From NCBI GenBank assembly GCA_946409645.1, contig CAMJXE010000007.1, positions 1-64,000 on the forward strand: a stretch of DNA of 64,000 nt. The letters run 5' to 3'. Position 1 is the stretch's first letter. The number at the start of each line of letters is the position of its first letter. A program made the translations under genes and the position numbers. The stretch is from an uncultured Bacteroidales bacterium (lineage in GTDB: Bacteria; Bacteroidota; Bacteroidia; Bacteroidales; WCHB1-69). Below, one piece after another: positions 39,051-49,910 of this stretch. Under the pieces are notes generated by a model that did no database searches, was not told the DNA's origin, and saw nothing but the letters and a program-made list of their open reading frames with translations.

Positions 39051-40960
39051 TAAGATTTAGTAGTGGATTTCTTCTTCATGGGTTTAATAGCTTCATTACC
39101 AAACGAATATGTTATACCAACAATTGCGTTAATACCGAAGTTATTAAAGCCGTAATAGTTCGTAGCATACTGGCAGCCGATGTTGTTGATATTGGCAAAT
39201 GCCGTGAACTGTTTGGTAATCAGATACTCAAATCCAAGACCGAAGTTCAGTACAGGTTTAACATTAACAACAGAACCTTTAGGGTGTCGAATGTCATTTT
39301 CAAGTATGTAATCGATAAAGGTGGAACCGATAGGGTTTCCATACTCATCGACGTATTGAGACCAAGTTGGCACCACTGCCCAGCGATCGAAGCCCACCTT
39401 CGCATTCGCGGTGAAGATGAACTTGTTGTTCAGGATGTATTTGCCCTCGAAACCGATTTCCCAACGCGGAATATAAAGTGGCTTGCCTCCTGTTATGATA
39501 TCGGAGCCAAACCAATCGTAACCTTCAAGGAAGAAGAAGTCGTGATAACGAGCATTCAAGGTCAGGTAAAGATGGTTGATGGCCTCCCAGCTCAAGCTGG
39601 CAGTCACGTCAAGTTCAGTCCCTTTGTCAGCATACACCACATCGAACTGGTTCTTAAGCAAACTGGCTGTATCGAGCATATAGAAAGGCAGATCGCGACG
39701 ATAGGAGTAACGAGCCGCGATATGATAGTTCAAATTCTGGGTGATTTTGCCCTTCACGCCGCCATAGAGACTGATTTGGCACTTGGTGAAACGCAGCGTG
39801 TCAATATTAGGCTTTACGTAAGGGTTTTCGTAAAGCAGATCCTTTAATGAAGTGTATTTACTCTTGCCATCAACACCTACATAAAGATTCAACACATTGC
39901 GAATGAGACCCATTTGTAACTCCGCCACCGGATAGATGGGACATTTCGTCTTATTGAACTGGTTCACAATCGGCACTCCGACACCCAATAATAGATAGTA
40001 CTCGCGAATGTTGAAACGCATGGTCGGCTTAATTTCAAACATAAAACTGTTGTCGGTACGACGTTTCAGCAGACTGCCATCTGTGCCCATCGGAATGCTG
40101 TCGCTCCAGATATTATGGAAGTAATCCAATCCGATGTCCACTTGATAATGCTGATAACCCGATATTTTCAAAAATTTCGCATCATACGCCAACATACCGT
40201 GCAAACCAACTCCATGTTCCACATTTCTCCAATAAGTGTGCAAAAAATCGTAGTTGACACGCACATCCTCTTTCAGACGTTTATCCTCTTCCGTATAGTT
40301 CGAGCGGAATCCGACTTCCGCATACACGTGGTTGAAATTGTTCTTAATGGTGTCGCGATACTCTTTGCTGTAATAATGTTCGGGATTTGTGTAAAGGCCT
40401 TCGCGCACCCAATCCTTAGAATAACCGTAAAGATTGGCCAACTCGTGATTATAACCTACTGACGAATAGAGAGTGTGATCTTTGAAAATGCGGTTGAAGA
40501 ACAGCTGCACGCGTGTGTCACTGGTAGGTGCGTAAGCGTACTTTTTCTGTTCTTTTCCTATTGGGTTGGCCCATGACGAAAAGTGGTGGAAATTCAACCC
40601 GTATGAATATTTCTGGTTTTGGCAATTATGCATCGAAAGTTCGGCAAGTGGCGTAATCGGGTATCCGAAACCGAGCTTGATATAGTTACGAAAATAGCGT
40701 TCTTTTACTTCTGGATTAAGCTTTCCGACCTGCATATCGCCGGGCGCGAAGTTCAAATTCGGCTTGTTTGGCGCAATAACATAATTGAATTCCATCTCAT
40801 CGCTCACTACGGTGTCGCGAATGACTGCTTGCTGATTGATTTTGTTGGAATTAGTCAACTTCGGAACATATTTGATCAACAATTGTGCGGAGTCCACCAC
40901 CTGCGCCTGCAAACTGCCGGCTACCAACATCGTAATCGCTAATATCGTTATTTTTTTCAT
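39050..40960 (-). CDS. Outer membrane beta-barrel (TonB-receptor-like) protein
   Basis: Signal peptide and alternating beta-strand aromatic pattern (LNFHHFSSWANPIGKEQKKYAYAPTSDTRVQLFFNRIF). Confidence 0.75.
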   Translation of the reverse strand: MKKITILAITMLVAGSLQAQVVDSAQLLIKYVPKLTNSNKINQQAVIRDTVVSDEMEFNYVIAPNKPNLNFAPGDMQVGKLNPEVKERYFRNYIKLGFGYPITPLAELSMHNCQNQKYSYGLNFHHFSSWANPIGKEQKKYAYAPTSDTRVQLFFNRIFKDHTLYSSVGYNHELANLYGYSKDWVREGLYTNPEHYYSKEYRDTIKNNFNHVYAEVGFRSNYTEEDKRLKEDVRVNYDFLHTYWRNVEHGVGLHGMLAYDAKFLKISGYQHYQVDIGLDYFHNIWSDSIPMGTDGSLLKRRTDNSFMFEIKPTMRFNIREYYLLLGVGVPIVNQFNKTKCPIYPVAELQMGLIRNVLNLYVGVDGKSKYTSLKDLLYENPYVKPNIDTLRFTKCQISLYGGVKGKITQNLNYHIAARYSYRRDLPFYMLDTASLLKNQFDVVYADKGTELDVTASLSWEAINHLYLTLNARYHDFFFLEGYDWFGSDIITGGKPLYIPRWEIGFEGKYILNNKFIFTANAKVGFDRWAVVPTWSQYVDEYGNPIGSTFIDYILENDIRHPKGSVVNVKPVLNFGLGFEYLITKQFTAFANINNIGCQYATNYYGFNNFGINAIVGITYSFGNEAIKPMKKKSTTKS

Positions 40961-41036
40961 ATTTTCTATTGTTATTATTTTTTTTTACAGGGGCTTGCGC
41001 CACCTATCAGTTAACAGGGCTTTCAGGGAATAATGT

Positions 41037-44000
41037 TTAATTTTCTAAAGCATCGATTTCTGCAATTTTATCACGAGCAAGTTTCACGAGATCGTCGCCA
41101 ACGTAATTATCTACAATGCTTTGATATGTGTGGCGAGCTTGGAAGTAGTTGCCTTTGGCCTTGTAGAGGTCGCCGTAAAGAATGAACGTGCGGGCGTACC
41201 AGTATTCGGAAGAGTAATCACTGCCAAGAATTGCCTTAACACGGGCTTCGCAGTCGGCCAAATTTTTGTCATGGTTGAGTGCGATATCGGCCAAGTGGTA
41301 AGCAGCCTCGGCGCAAAGGTCGTTACTTCCCTTCGGCATCAATTGACTATAATAGCTCTTTGCCGTCGATATCTCGTTGAGTTCCAAAGCAGAATTACCT
41401 GCAATCAACAATGCCTCGGAAAGCAAATCCTGGTCTGGTTGATTGGAACGAATGATGTTTTCGGCGCTTGTAAGTGCCGAACGGTAGTCTTTCAAGAAGT
41501 AGGCACAACGCATCGCACCATTGTTGGCGTAAATGACCTCATCCTCCGCCGTAGTGTTCTCCATCAGCTTGTTGAAATAAGTCAACGCCCTTGAATATTT
41601 CTTATCATTATATAATATAGAAGCAGCTTTATGCAATGCCGTTACATTATATTCGGTCTTAAACTTTTTGATAATCGCCTCATAATCAGCTAATGCGTCA
41701 TCGTAACGTCTCATGCCGTACTCACATTCACCCTTGTAGAAATGGGCTTTGGCCACAAAAGAGCCGTTTGGGAATTGGTGCAGATAATCCTGACATGCAG
41801 CGATCGAAGCTTCGCAATCCCCACGGTTGTACTTGGTTTCGGCCGCTTTGAAAGCAATGGAATCCTTGCGGTCGGCGGAGATGTTCATATTCTTGGAACG
41901 TACATAGTCGAAAAACTCGCTGGTGTTGCCGTTTTCCGTATAAATGGTCTCCAAATTGGCAAGCGCGTCCTTTGCTTCCTGCGAACCCGGGTAAGTCTCC
42001 ACCACGTATTTGTATGTTGAGATGGCCATTTGCAGGTTGTCACTGTTCAAATATGCCTGAGCCAAACGGGTGTGTGCCTGACGGATATACTGACTCTTGG
42101 GATGATTCTTAATGAACGACTTGTAAGCGGAAATGGCGCTTGCATAGTCGTTTTGCGTATGGTGGGTCACCGCCAAATCAAACTCTGCATCATCCTTGTA
42201 ACTTGATGAAGGATAAGAAGTCAATAGTCTATCCAATGCTTGTATTTTCTTGTTGTTATTCTTCTGGTAACCATAGCATTTCGCTAATTGATACACGGCA
42301 TAATCAGCGTTTGACTGTCCTAAGCGTTCGCATTGATCATAATATTTAATGGCATTGGGCAAATCCAGCTGCATGAAATAGCAGTCAGCCAATCTTGCAG
42401 ACGCATCTGCTTGAATATCAATATCTTCTGTGTTCTTAGTCTTGTTCAAATAGGTTTTGAAATGATTGGCCGCATCTCGATAACGTTTCATTTTCAGAGC
42501 TGCATAACCCAATGAATAATAAGAATTTACATAGTATTCATTGGAAGAAGACCTATCCGCATTTTGGTAAGTCTGGAAAGAATAATAGGCATCCTTAAAC
42601 TGTTCGTTGCGGTATTGCGCTTCCGCTTTCCAATAGAGGGCATCCAAATGGACTTTCTTGTCGGAAGGCGAAGACAACGTCTTGTTTAAAAGCGTAATAG
42701 CTTCTTTGTTGTTCTTATTATTAATCATTTCCAGTGCACGATTGTAAGTACACCGTTGATAAGCTTTCAAAATAGCAGGGCTTTTGGTTTTAAGTTTCTC
42801 AATAGAAGAAATGGCAGCTTGATAATTCTTGGTAGAGAGATAGATACGTGACAAATATTCGGAAGCTTCACTACTATGTTGCGCGTGTGGGTACTGGTTT
42901 AGATAATCTTGCAGAGCTTCGATTCCGTTGTTGAACGGGCTTGTGGAGGTTTCGCACTGCAGTTTCGCATAGTTGAAGAGGGATTCTTCTTTGATACTAC
43001 CATCAAAATCGTATTTGGAAGCTTCTTTGAAACTCTGTGCCGCAAGGGTGCGCTGGCCCGTTTTCATGTAACAGTCAGCAATGAGGAAATAGCATTGCTG
43101 GGTCATAGCATCGGGGTTTTTGTCGTTGGCAGCATGAGAGAAATCGGTAATTGCTTCGTTGTAACGTTGCACCCGGTAATCGGTGAAGCCCATAGCAAAC
43201 CAGTCGTTACGATCGAGAGATATCAGGTTGGTATTCTGTAACTTGGCGAATTGTTCAGCAGCTTCTTCATACTGGTTAAGGTTATAATATGACAAAGCGA
43301 CACATCGCACCACTTGCGCCTGGTTTTTGTCTTTCGGCGTAGTGATTTCAGGAGCGACTTCCAACACTTTGTCATATTGTTCTTCGTTGAAATAGATTTG
43401 TGTAAGGAAATAGGGCACCTCGCTTTTAAATTCGGGATTGTCTTTCAGTGTGAGAAAATCTTCGAGTGCCGCATCAAATTGTTCCGACTGATAAGCCATA
43501 TAGGCAAGGTAGTAGGCACTGCGGTCGCGATAGGGGCCTTCTTCCTCGCGAGCCTTGCGGAACATCATCTTGGCATTATCATAATCCTCCGTCATAAAAT
43601 AGCAGTAGCCCTTTTTGAAGTGGTACTCTTGCACATTTTCGGGTTGGATTTGGGTTTCGTAAATTTCATCAAACTGAGCAATGGCCTTCTTGTAGTTCTT
43701 GCGCGCAAAATAGAAACGGCCAAGATAGTAGTGCGCTTCTGGCACGGAAGTGTGCACAGGATAGCGATCGATAAAGGTTTGCAACAGATAACCGGCATCT
43801 TGGTTGTCGAGTTTGGCGGCACACACACCTTGATAGAACAACGAATTGGTTCTCAGATCGTGCTGGTTGTCCTCGGTACTCTCATACACATATTTAAAGT
43901 ATTGTTGTGCTGAGCCATACTTCTCTTTGTTGAACAAATCCACCGCAGTTTGATACTCATACTGTGGTGACTTAAAGTTCTCCGTGCGCTGTGCGGAAGC

Positions 44001-44069
44001 AAACTGAATGGTGAAAAATCCTGTCATCAACAGCAACAGGGTCATCTTAATTATCTTCATATAGTTCAC
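41037..44069 (-). CDS. Tetratricopeptide repeat protein (1010 aa)
   Basis: Many TPR units, e.g. AHYYLGRFYFARKNYKKAIAQFDEI, YHFKKGYCYFMTEDYDNAKMMF. Confidence 0.93.
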   Translation of the reverse strand: MNYMKIIKMTLLLLMTGFFTIQFASAQRTENFKSPQYEYQTAVDLFNKEKYGSAQQYFKYVYESTEDNQHDLRTNSLFYQGVCAAKLDNQDAGYLLQTFIDRYPVHTSVPEAHYYLGRFYFARKNYKKAIAQFDEIYETQIQPENVQEYHFKKGYCYFMTEDYDNAKMMFRKAREEEGPYRDRSAYYLAYMAYQSEQFDAALEDFLTLKDNPEFKSEVPYFLTQIYFNEEQYDKVLEVAPEITTPKDKNQAQVVRCVALSYYNLNQYEEAAEQFAKLQNTNLISLDRNDWFAMGFTDYRVQRYNEAITDFSHAANDKNPDAMTQQCYFLIADCYMKTGQRTLAAQSFKEASKYDFDGSIKEESLFNYAKLQCETSTSPFNNGIEALQDYLNQYPHAQHSSEASEYLSRIYLSTKNYQAAISSIEKLKTKSPAILKAYQRCTYNRALEMINNKNNKEAITLLNKTLSSPSDKKVHLDALYWKAEAQYRNEQFKDAYYSFQTYQNADRSSSNEYYVNSYYSLGYAALKMKRYRDAANHFKTYLNKTKNTEDIDIQADASARLADCYFMQLDLPNAIKYYDQCERLGQSNADYAVYQLAKCYGYQKNNNKKIQALDRLLTSYPSSSYKDDAEFDLAVTHHTQNDYASAISAYKSFIKNHPKSQYIRQAHTRLAQAYLNSDNLQMAISTYKYVVETYPGSQEAKDALANLETIYTENGNTSEFFDYVRSKNMNISADRKDSIAFKAAETKYNRGDCEASIAACQDYLHQFPNGSFVAKAHFYKGECEYGMRRYDDALADYEAIIKKFKTEYNVTALHKAASILYNDKKYSRALTYFNKLMENTTAEDEVIYANNGAMRCAYFLKDYRSALTSAENIIRSNQPDQDLLSEALLIAGNSALELNEISTAKSYYSQLMPKGSNDLCAEAAYHLADIALNHDKNLADCEARVKAILGSDYSSEYWYARTFILYGDLYKAKGNYFQARHTYQSIVDNYVGDDLVKLARDKIAEIDALEN

Positions 44070-44248
44070 TGATTATTACCTATTTTACAAACGAACAAAG
44101 ATACAACTTTCAAAGTCGCATTTTATTGCAGTAAAAATTACTTATAAACAGTATATTTTTAATATAAAAGTCTTCCTTAAGCAGTCTCAAAGAGACAAGA
44201 ATTTCAGAAACCCATAAAAGCAGTTGCACCGTGTGGGGGGGGATAGTG

Positions 44249-45037
44249 CTAATAAATATACGGAAATATTTTATAGCGCTTCAACGACGTAAACTCTTCT
44301 CCGAAGAACTGAGTATAACGTTCATAAACCGCTTTGGAACGAGGTACGATATTGGCGAAGCTCCACAAAAGGAACACCGCCCCAGCCACCGACCACGTGA
44401 GGATAGCGAAACCCGCCCACTCGAGAATCTCCCCGAAGTAGTTGGCGGAACTGATCTTGCGAAAAGTCCATCCGTATGGGATGTAATAGTTGTTGTCCAT
44501 CACATCCTTGCGCAGGTAGCGAATAACACGGTCAGAATACAGGTTCACTACCATCCCGAATAGGAACAACAGGGTGCCAATAATAAACTGCGGTGACCAA
44601 AACCAGGATATCGTGTATGCATTTTCCGGCGAGAAGAAGAAAAGCCATCCGCCTTGCATAATGGCGTTGAATGTATTAAACGTCATCCCTATCAAAATGA
44701 GAGAAATCGGCATCTTGCTCTGCCCTCTCATCAACAAAGGAAAAATAAATGATCGCTGAAAATAATGGAACTCGAAGAAGAAAAACATCACAAGAGTGAC
44801 AACATTGAAAGGCTTCACATCCGCTGCTAAAGAGATGAAATAGAGTAGCAGCATGGCAAAAAACACTGGGCATTCCATGATAAACCAGCCCAAATTGCTG
44901 CGCACCGAGAAGCCCCAGCGATTGTTAAACATCATGCCGTATGGAGCAGATACAAATTGACAGAGGATGAAAACCATCGCTCCCAATATGGTCATCACCG
45001 GCAATAAATAGTGATAAAAATGGGCAAACACTTCCAT
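44249..45037 (-). CDS. 3-oxo-5-alpha-steroid 4-dehydrogenase / DUF1295-like membrane protein
   Basis: RYLRKDVMDNNYYIPYGWTFRKISSANYFGEILEWAGFAILTWSVAGAVF. Confidence 0.85.
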   Translation of the reverse strand: MEVFAHFYHYLLPVMTILGAMVFILCQFVSAPYGMMFNNRWGFSVRSNLGWFIMECPVFFAMLLLYFISLAADVKPFNVVTLVMFFFFEFHYFQRSFIFPLLMRGQSKMPISLILIGMTFNTFNAIMQGGWLFFFSPENAYTISWFWSPQFIIGTLLFLFGMVVNLYSDRVIRYLRKDVMDNNYYIPYGWTFRKISSANYFGEILEWAGFAILTWSVAGAVFLLWSFANIVPRSKAVYERYTQFFGEEFTSLKRYKIFPYIY

Positions 45038-45050
45038 AGAATGATTGTTT

Positions 45051-46061
45051 CTAACTAAAAGATTTTCCGTCGAAGATTTTCTTTCTTTTCAGATAATGCA
45101 ATTTCACCACAGATTCAGGATAACAGTCCTGGAAAGCAAGTTTGGGCAACGTGCTACGCTTTGCTAAAAACTTTTTATAAGTACGCGCAACGGTAAAAAT
45201 GGCCTTATAAACTGCTGTGAAATCCCGAAAATGACCTTGCGCCAAGAAGGAAAAGGCTGCTAACTGATCAAGGAAGAATCTTAACACCAATGTTTTACAA
45301 ATCCTTTCATCGGGTAAATTCTTAATAAGCAGATAGAGACTATTTCGGAAATTCAAGAACGTTTTCATAGGATTATTTTTCGGAAGAGTCCCGCCGCCGA
45401 TATGATAAACCACTGATGCGGGGTTCACTTTCACTTTGTATCCGATATTCTTGATACGCCAGCAGAAGTCGATTTCTTCCATGTGCGCGAAAAAGTCATC
45501 GTCGAGCCCCTCCATCGTACGGTAAACATCGCTACGCACGAACATGGCGGCACCAGTGGCCCAAAAAACATCGGCTTCGGTGTCATACTGCCCATGGTCT
45601 TTCTCCACATGGCTGAAGACTCGCCCGCGACAGAACGGATAACCGTATTTGTCGATGAAACCGCCGCAAGCGCCGGCATATTCAAACTCATCGCGTTGGT
45701 TGTAAGAGAGCAGTTTGGGTTGCACCGCCGCGATTTTCTCATTAGCATCCATTTGTTCAATGACGGGTTCAATCCAGCCGTCGGTCACCTCAATATCGGA
45801 ATTCAGCAAACAATAATACTTAGCTTCAACTCGTTGAAGTGCAAGGTTATAACCTCGAGCAAAACCTTCGTTACGATCGTTCAAAAGTAATCGTACCTGC
45901 GGAAAATATTCCTGCATAAAGGGGACGGAATCATCAGTGGAGGCATTGTCACAAACCACCGCCTCCGCATAATCAGGGAGCGTTTTCAACAAAGCAGGCA
46001 GAAATCGCTCCAAAAATTTCCTACCGTTCCAGTTCAATATGACGATTGCTAATTTCAACAT
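45051..46061 (-). CDS. Glycosyltransferase family 2 protein
   Basis: LAIVILNWNGRKFLERFLPALL...VVCDNASTDDSVPFMQEYFP...NEGFARGYNLAL. Confidence 0.93.
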   Translation of the reverse strand: MLKLAIVILNWNGRKFLERFLPALLKTLPDYAEAVVCDNASTDDSVPFMQEYFPQVRLLLNDRNEGFARGYNLALQRVEAKYYCLLNSDIEVTDGWIEPVIEQMDANEKIAAVQPKLLSYNQRDEFEYAGACGGFIDKYGYPFCRGRVFSHVEKDHGQYDTEADVFWATGAAMFVRSDVYRTMEGLDDDFFAHMEEIDFCWRIKNIGYKVKVNPASVVYHIGGGTLPKNNPMKTFLNFRNSLYLLIKNLPDERICKTLVLRFFLDQLAAFSFLAQGHFRDFTAVYKAIFTVARTYKKFLAKRSTLPKLAFQDCYPESVVKLHYLKRKKIFDGKSFS

Positions 46062-46215
46062 TTTCCGCTTTTTACAATAAATCTGCAAAGATATAAAAGT
46101 TTTGGCAATGTCGTATTCTTGAATCAAATTCCGCCTGCTTTTTCTCAAATTATTTTTAATATATTTGCCATCATTTTAAATTGAAAGAAAACCATTATAA
46201 CCTATTGATAATTAT

Positions 46216-47109
46216 ATGATTACAGAAAATAGAAACGTGGCGATTGCCTACGACTTCGATGGAACGTTGGCGCCGGGCAACATGCAGGAGTACAACTTCA
46301 TACCGGATCTCAACATGGACAAAGGCGAGTTTTGGCAGGAAGCCAACGAACTGGCCAAAAAACACGACATGGACGAGGTGCTCGCTTATATGCACCTGAT
46401 GTTGATCAAAGCGAAAGAGCAAAACCTTGATATTCGGGAAAGTACGTTCGAAAAATACGGCGAGAAAATCACTTTTTTCGAAGGAGTGGAGACCTATTTC
46501 GACCGCATCAATACCTACGCTGCCGAACAGAATCTCCATTTGGAGCATTTCATCATTTCCTCCGGACTGCGCGAAATCGTGAAAGGCACCCGCATCGCCA
46601 AATATTTCAAAACCGTCTATGCCTCTGGTTTTCAGTACGATGAAAACGGCTCCGCCTGCTGGCCCGCACTCGGTGTCAACTACACCAACAAGACCCAATT
46701 CCTCTTCCGCATCAACAAGGGCATCTATAACTCCTACGACAACACCCTGATTAACAAGTCGATGCCCGAAGACGAACGCGCCGTACCCTTCTCCAACCTC
46801 ATCTACATCGGTGACGGAGAGACCGACGTGCCCGCCATGAAGATGGTCAACCTCTACGGCGGCACCACCATCGCGGTCTATAACCCCAGCTCCGTGGCGA
46901 CCCCTGACCGCCCCGTGAGTGCCCGCGACCGATGCATCAAACTCATCAAACAGAAACGCGCCGACTACATCGGTCCCGCCAACTACACCGAAAACAGCGA
47001 ACTCGACATCATCCTCAAAAAAGTCATCGACAAAATCGCTATGGAACAAGACCTCCTGAGCATCAAATACAAAGAATTAGGAATCATGAACGAAAAACCA
47101 AAACCATAA
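46216..47109 (+). CDS. HAD family hydrolase
   Basis: VAIAYDFDGTLAPGNMQEYNF...NLIYIGDGETDVPAMKMV. Confidence 0.88.
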   Translation: MITENRNVAIAYDFDGTLAPGNMQEYNFIPDLNMDKGEFWQEANELAKKHDMDEVLAYMHLMLIKAKEQNLDIRESTFEKYGEKITFFEGVETYFDRINTYAAEQNLHLEHFIISSGLREIVKGTRIAKYFKTVYASGFQYDENGSACWPALGVNYTNKTQFLFRINKGIYNSYDNTLINKSMPEDERAVPFSNLIYIGDGETDVPAMKMVNLYGGTTIAVYNPSSVATPDRPVSARDRCIKLIKQKRADYIGPANYTENSELDIILKKVIDKIAMEQDLLSIKYKELGIMNEKPKP

Positions 47110-48362
47110 TGAAAAACCTCTACGAAAAATACCAAAAAGCCTCATGTGTCTGCACCGACAGCCGCAATCTGACACCGAATTGCCTTTTCGTGTGCCTCAA
47201 AGGTGCCAATTTCGACGGCAATAAGTTCGCCCTCGACGTGTTAGAGCAGGGCGCAGCATACGTGATTACCGAAAACCGGGACTTGCAGGACAACCCCCGC
47301 GCCGTGGTGGTCGAAGATGCGCTGAAGACGCTCCAACAGTTGGCCAACTATCACCGCCAACAGCTGAAAATGCCCGTCATCGGTATTACCGGCACAAACG
47401 GCAAAACCACCACGAAAGAGTTGGTAAACGCTGTGTTATCAAGTACTCACAAGACTACTTGCACGCAAGGCAACCTCAACAACCACATCGGGGTGCCGCT
47501 CACCTTGCTCTCCATCAAGCCGACGGACGAAATGGCCATCGTAGAGATGGGCGCGAACCACGTCGGAGAGATTGACGACCTCTGCAAAATCGCAGAACCC
47601 ACCTTCGGACTCATCACCAACATAGGAGTGGCGCACATTGAGGGATTCGGCTCCAAGGAAAACATTATCAAGACGAAAAAAGCACTGTATCAACATGTTA
47701 TTGCTAATAATGGAACTTTGTTCGTCAACGAAACTGACTCCATCTTGCGCGAGAATCTGAATTATGACAAAGTGGTTTTCTATGGCAAAGATGCTGAAAA
47801 CCAGATAGTGGAAATGAACCCGTATCTGAAGATTCGCATCGGGGAGCAGGAAGTACAGACGCACTTGACGGGCAGCTACAACATCTGGAATTTCATGGCG
47901 GCAGCAACTGTTGGTCGCTACTTCCATATCGCGGACGAGGCAATTGCCAAAGCATTAAGTAATTACGTGCCATCCAACCATCGTTCGCAGGTCGATCGTA
48001 TCGGCAGCAACATCATCATTTCCGACTATTACAACGCCAATCTGACCAGCATGACGGCAGCGCTGAAGAACTTGTCACAGCTGGAGCATCCGCGCAAGGT
48101 GGCCGTTTTGGGTGACATGCGCGAATTGGGCGACCTCAGTGTGGAAGCACATACTGAAATATCGCAATTAGCTGAAAATCTGCACATTGAAACCTACTTC
48201 GTGGGACAGGAATTCGGGAAGGTGGTCAAAAAGAACGTTTTTGCGGACGTGGAAGAGGCCAACGCCTACTTCGTTGCACATCCTCTTGAGAACGCCATGG
48301 TGCTGATTAAAGGTTCCAACAGTATGCATCTCAACAAGTTAACGACAATTCTAAACGCATGA
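47109..48362 (+). CDS. murF: UDP-N-acetylmuramoyl-tripeptide--D-alanyl-D-alanine ligase
   Basis: TDSRNLTPNCLFVCLKGANFDGNKFA...VIGITGTNGKTTTKELVNAVLSS...VLGDMRELG. Confidence 0.96.
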   Translation: MKNLYEKYQKASCVCTDSRNLTPNCLFVCLKGANFDGNKFALDVLEQGAAYVITENRDLQDNPRAVVVEDALKTLQQLANYHRQQLKMPVIGITGTNGKTTTKELVNAVLSSTHKTTCTQGNLNNHIGVPLTLLSIKPTDEMAIVEMGANHVGEIDDLCKIAEPTFGLITNIGVAHIEGFGSKENIIKTKKALYQHVIANNGTLFVNETDSILRENLNYDKVVFYGKDAENQIVEMNPYLKIRIGEQEVQTHLTGSYNIWNFMAAATVGRYFHIADEAIAKALSNYVPSNHRSQVDRIGSNIIISDYYNANLTSMTAALKNLSQLEHPRKVAVLGDMRELGDLSVEAHTEISQLAENLHIETYFVGQEFGKVVKKNVFADVEEANAYFVAHPLENAMVLIKGSNSMHLNKLTTILNA

Positions 48363-49420
48363 AAAAGGTGAGCGAAGGCATCGGGGTAATGTCCGGCACC
48401 TCTTTGGACGGCATCGATTTGGCTTGGTGTCGTTTCGAAAAGGATGACATCGGAAAATGGAACTACCGTATCGAAAAAGCGACCAATGTGCCCTACTCCG
48501 AAGCGTTCAAAACGCGGTTGGCCAATGCTCCGTATCTTTCTGCATTAGAGTATGTTAAGTTGAACAACGATGTGGCGGAAGTTTTCGCGGAGGCTATCAA
48601 CTCTTGGTTGGGTGAGGGTCCAAGACCGGATTTCATCGCCTCGCACGGACACACGGTTTTCCACCAGCCCGGCATCGGACTGACCACCCAAATCGGCAAC
48701 GGGGCGATAATTGCGGCACGGACGGGCATCCGCACGGTCTGTGATTTCCGCACCAAAGACGTGGCATTGGGTGGTCAGGGTGCACCACTCGTGCCCATCG
48801 GTGATGAACTGCTCTTTGGCGATTTCGATGCCTGCCTCAACTTAGGCGGCATCTCCAATATCTCCTATCGCTCTGGAAACAAGCGAATTGCTTACGACAT
48901 TTCACCGTGCAACATGGCCTTGAACGCCTTGGCCAACCGTGCCGGAATGCCCTACGATGAAGACGGCCGGCTTGCCAAAGAGGGCGTTATCATCCCCGAA
49001 CTGCTGCAAAAGCTGAACCATTTGGACTATTATTCCCAAAAACCGCCCAAATCTTTGGGAAAAGAGTGGTACGATGAGGTTTTCTCACCCGTTTTGACCT
49101 CGTTTTTGCCAAATCAAAGCCTTGCCGATTTGTCCCGAACCATGGTGGAACACATTGCCGTGCAAATCATCGCAAACGTGCCGGAAACTGCCCGAACCAT
49201 GTTGGTCACTGGCGGTGGTGCCCACCACACTTTCTTAATACAACAAATTCAGCATCAAAGAGATACGTTAAAAGTCATCGTCCCTGACCATTTAATCGTC
49301 GATTACAAAGAGGCCTTGATTTTCGCCTTTTTGGGATTGCTTCGTTTGGAAGGGGAGAACAATTGCCTGCGTAGCGTCACGGGCGCGAAAGAGGACTGTT
49401 GCGGAGGGTGTGTCTATTGA
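48359..49420 (+). CDS. anmK: Anhydro-N-acetylmuramic acid kinase
   Basis: GVMSGTSLDGIDLAWC...SHGHTVFHQPGIGLTTQIGNGAIIA...DFRTKDVALGGQGAPLVP. Confidence 0.96.
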   Translation: MKKVSEGIGVMSGTSLDGIDLAWCRFEKDDIGKWNYRIEKATNVPYSEAFKTRLANAPYLSALEYVKLNNDVAEVFAEAINSWLGEGPRPDFIASHGHTVFHQPGIGLTTQIGNGAIIAARTGIRTVCDFRTKDVALGGQGAPLVPIGDELLFGDFDACLNLGGISNISYRSGNKRIAYDISPCNMALNALANRAGMPYDEDGRLAKEGVIIPELLQKLNHLDYYSQKPPKSLGKEWYDEVFSPVLTSFLPNQSLADLSRTMVEHIAVQIIANVPETARTMLVTGGGAHHTFLIQQIQHQRDTLKVIVPDHLIVDYKEALIFAFLGLLRLEGENNCLRSVTGAKEDCCGGCVY

Positions 49421-49426
49421 TATTGA

Positions 49427-49735
49427 TTATTTTATCATCATTTTTGAAGGTAAAATACGGTCCACATATACAAAATTCCCTGCTATGTGAAAGACCACAG
49501 TCCATTTATGGTTGACAATCGATATCGTTTTTGCCTTAGGGTGTATTGCTTTTGCAATAGCGTAGCGACTGAATGGATAAATATCGGCGGTATAGCTGAG
49601 CGATGCCAATTGTCCGAGGATACGATTCACATAATTGTGTCCGCTTTCTGGTCGATAAAGCCCTGCTATATACGAGGAAATACTGTCTAAATCCGATATT
49701 GCCTCATTGTTGACGATTATTCTGTATGTTTTCAT
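49427..49735 (-). CDS. RelE/ParE superfamily toxin (second module)
   Basis: MKTYRIIVNNEAISDLDSISSYIAGLYRPESGHNYVNRILGQLASLSYTADIYPFSRY...WTVVFHIAGNFVYVDRILPSKMMIK; start trimmed to align with 8660..8968. Confidence 0.75.
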   Translation of the reverse strand: MKTYRIIVNNEAISDLDSISSYIAGLYRPESGHNYVNRILGQLASLSYTADIYPFSRYAIAKAIHPKAKTISIVNHKWTVVFHIAGNFVYVDRILPSKMMIK

Positions 49736-49910
49736 AGTTGGCATCGAGTTTTTGGTGGAAGATTTCTCCGAATTGTTCAAGAGACATGTACCCATCGGGA
49801 ATCACTGAGTCGTTTATGACAACTGGACTGTGGGAAATACCGTAAGTGGCAAGAGGTTCTTGCACTACAGAATGATTTTGCTTTTTTGTCTTATAGGCTC
49901 CTTTTTTCAT
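49704..49910 (-). CDS. Putative antitoxin (second module)
   Basis: MKKGAYKTKKQNHSVVQEPLATYGISHSPVVINDSVIPDGYMSLEQFGEIFHQKLDANYENIQ; TATTTTTG element upstream lies within the longer ORF, supporting the later start. Confidence 0.6.
   Translation of the reverse strand: MKKGAYKTKKQNHSVVQEPLATYGISHSPVVINDSVIPDGYMSLEQFGEIFHQKLDANYENIQNNRQQ

Noticed and set aside
46195-47049. 284-aa minus-strand ORF
   Set aside because: Shadow of the HAD hydrolase gene; no recognisable motif.
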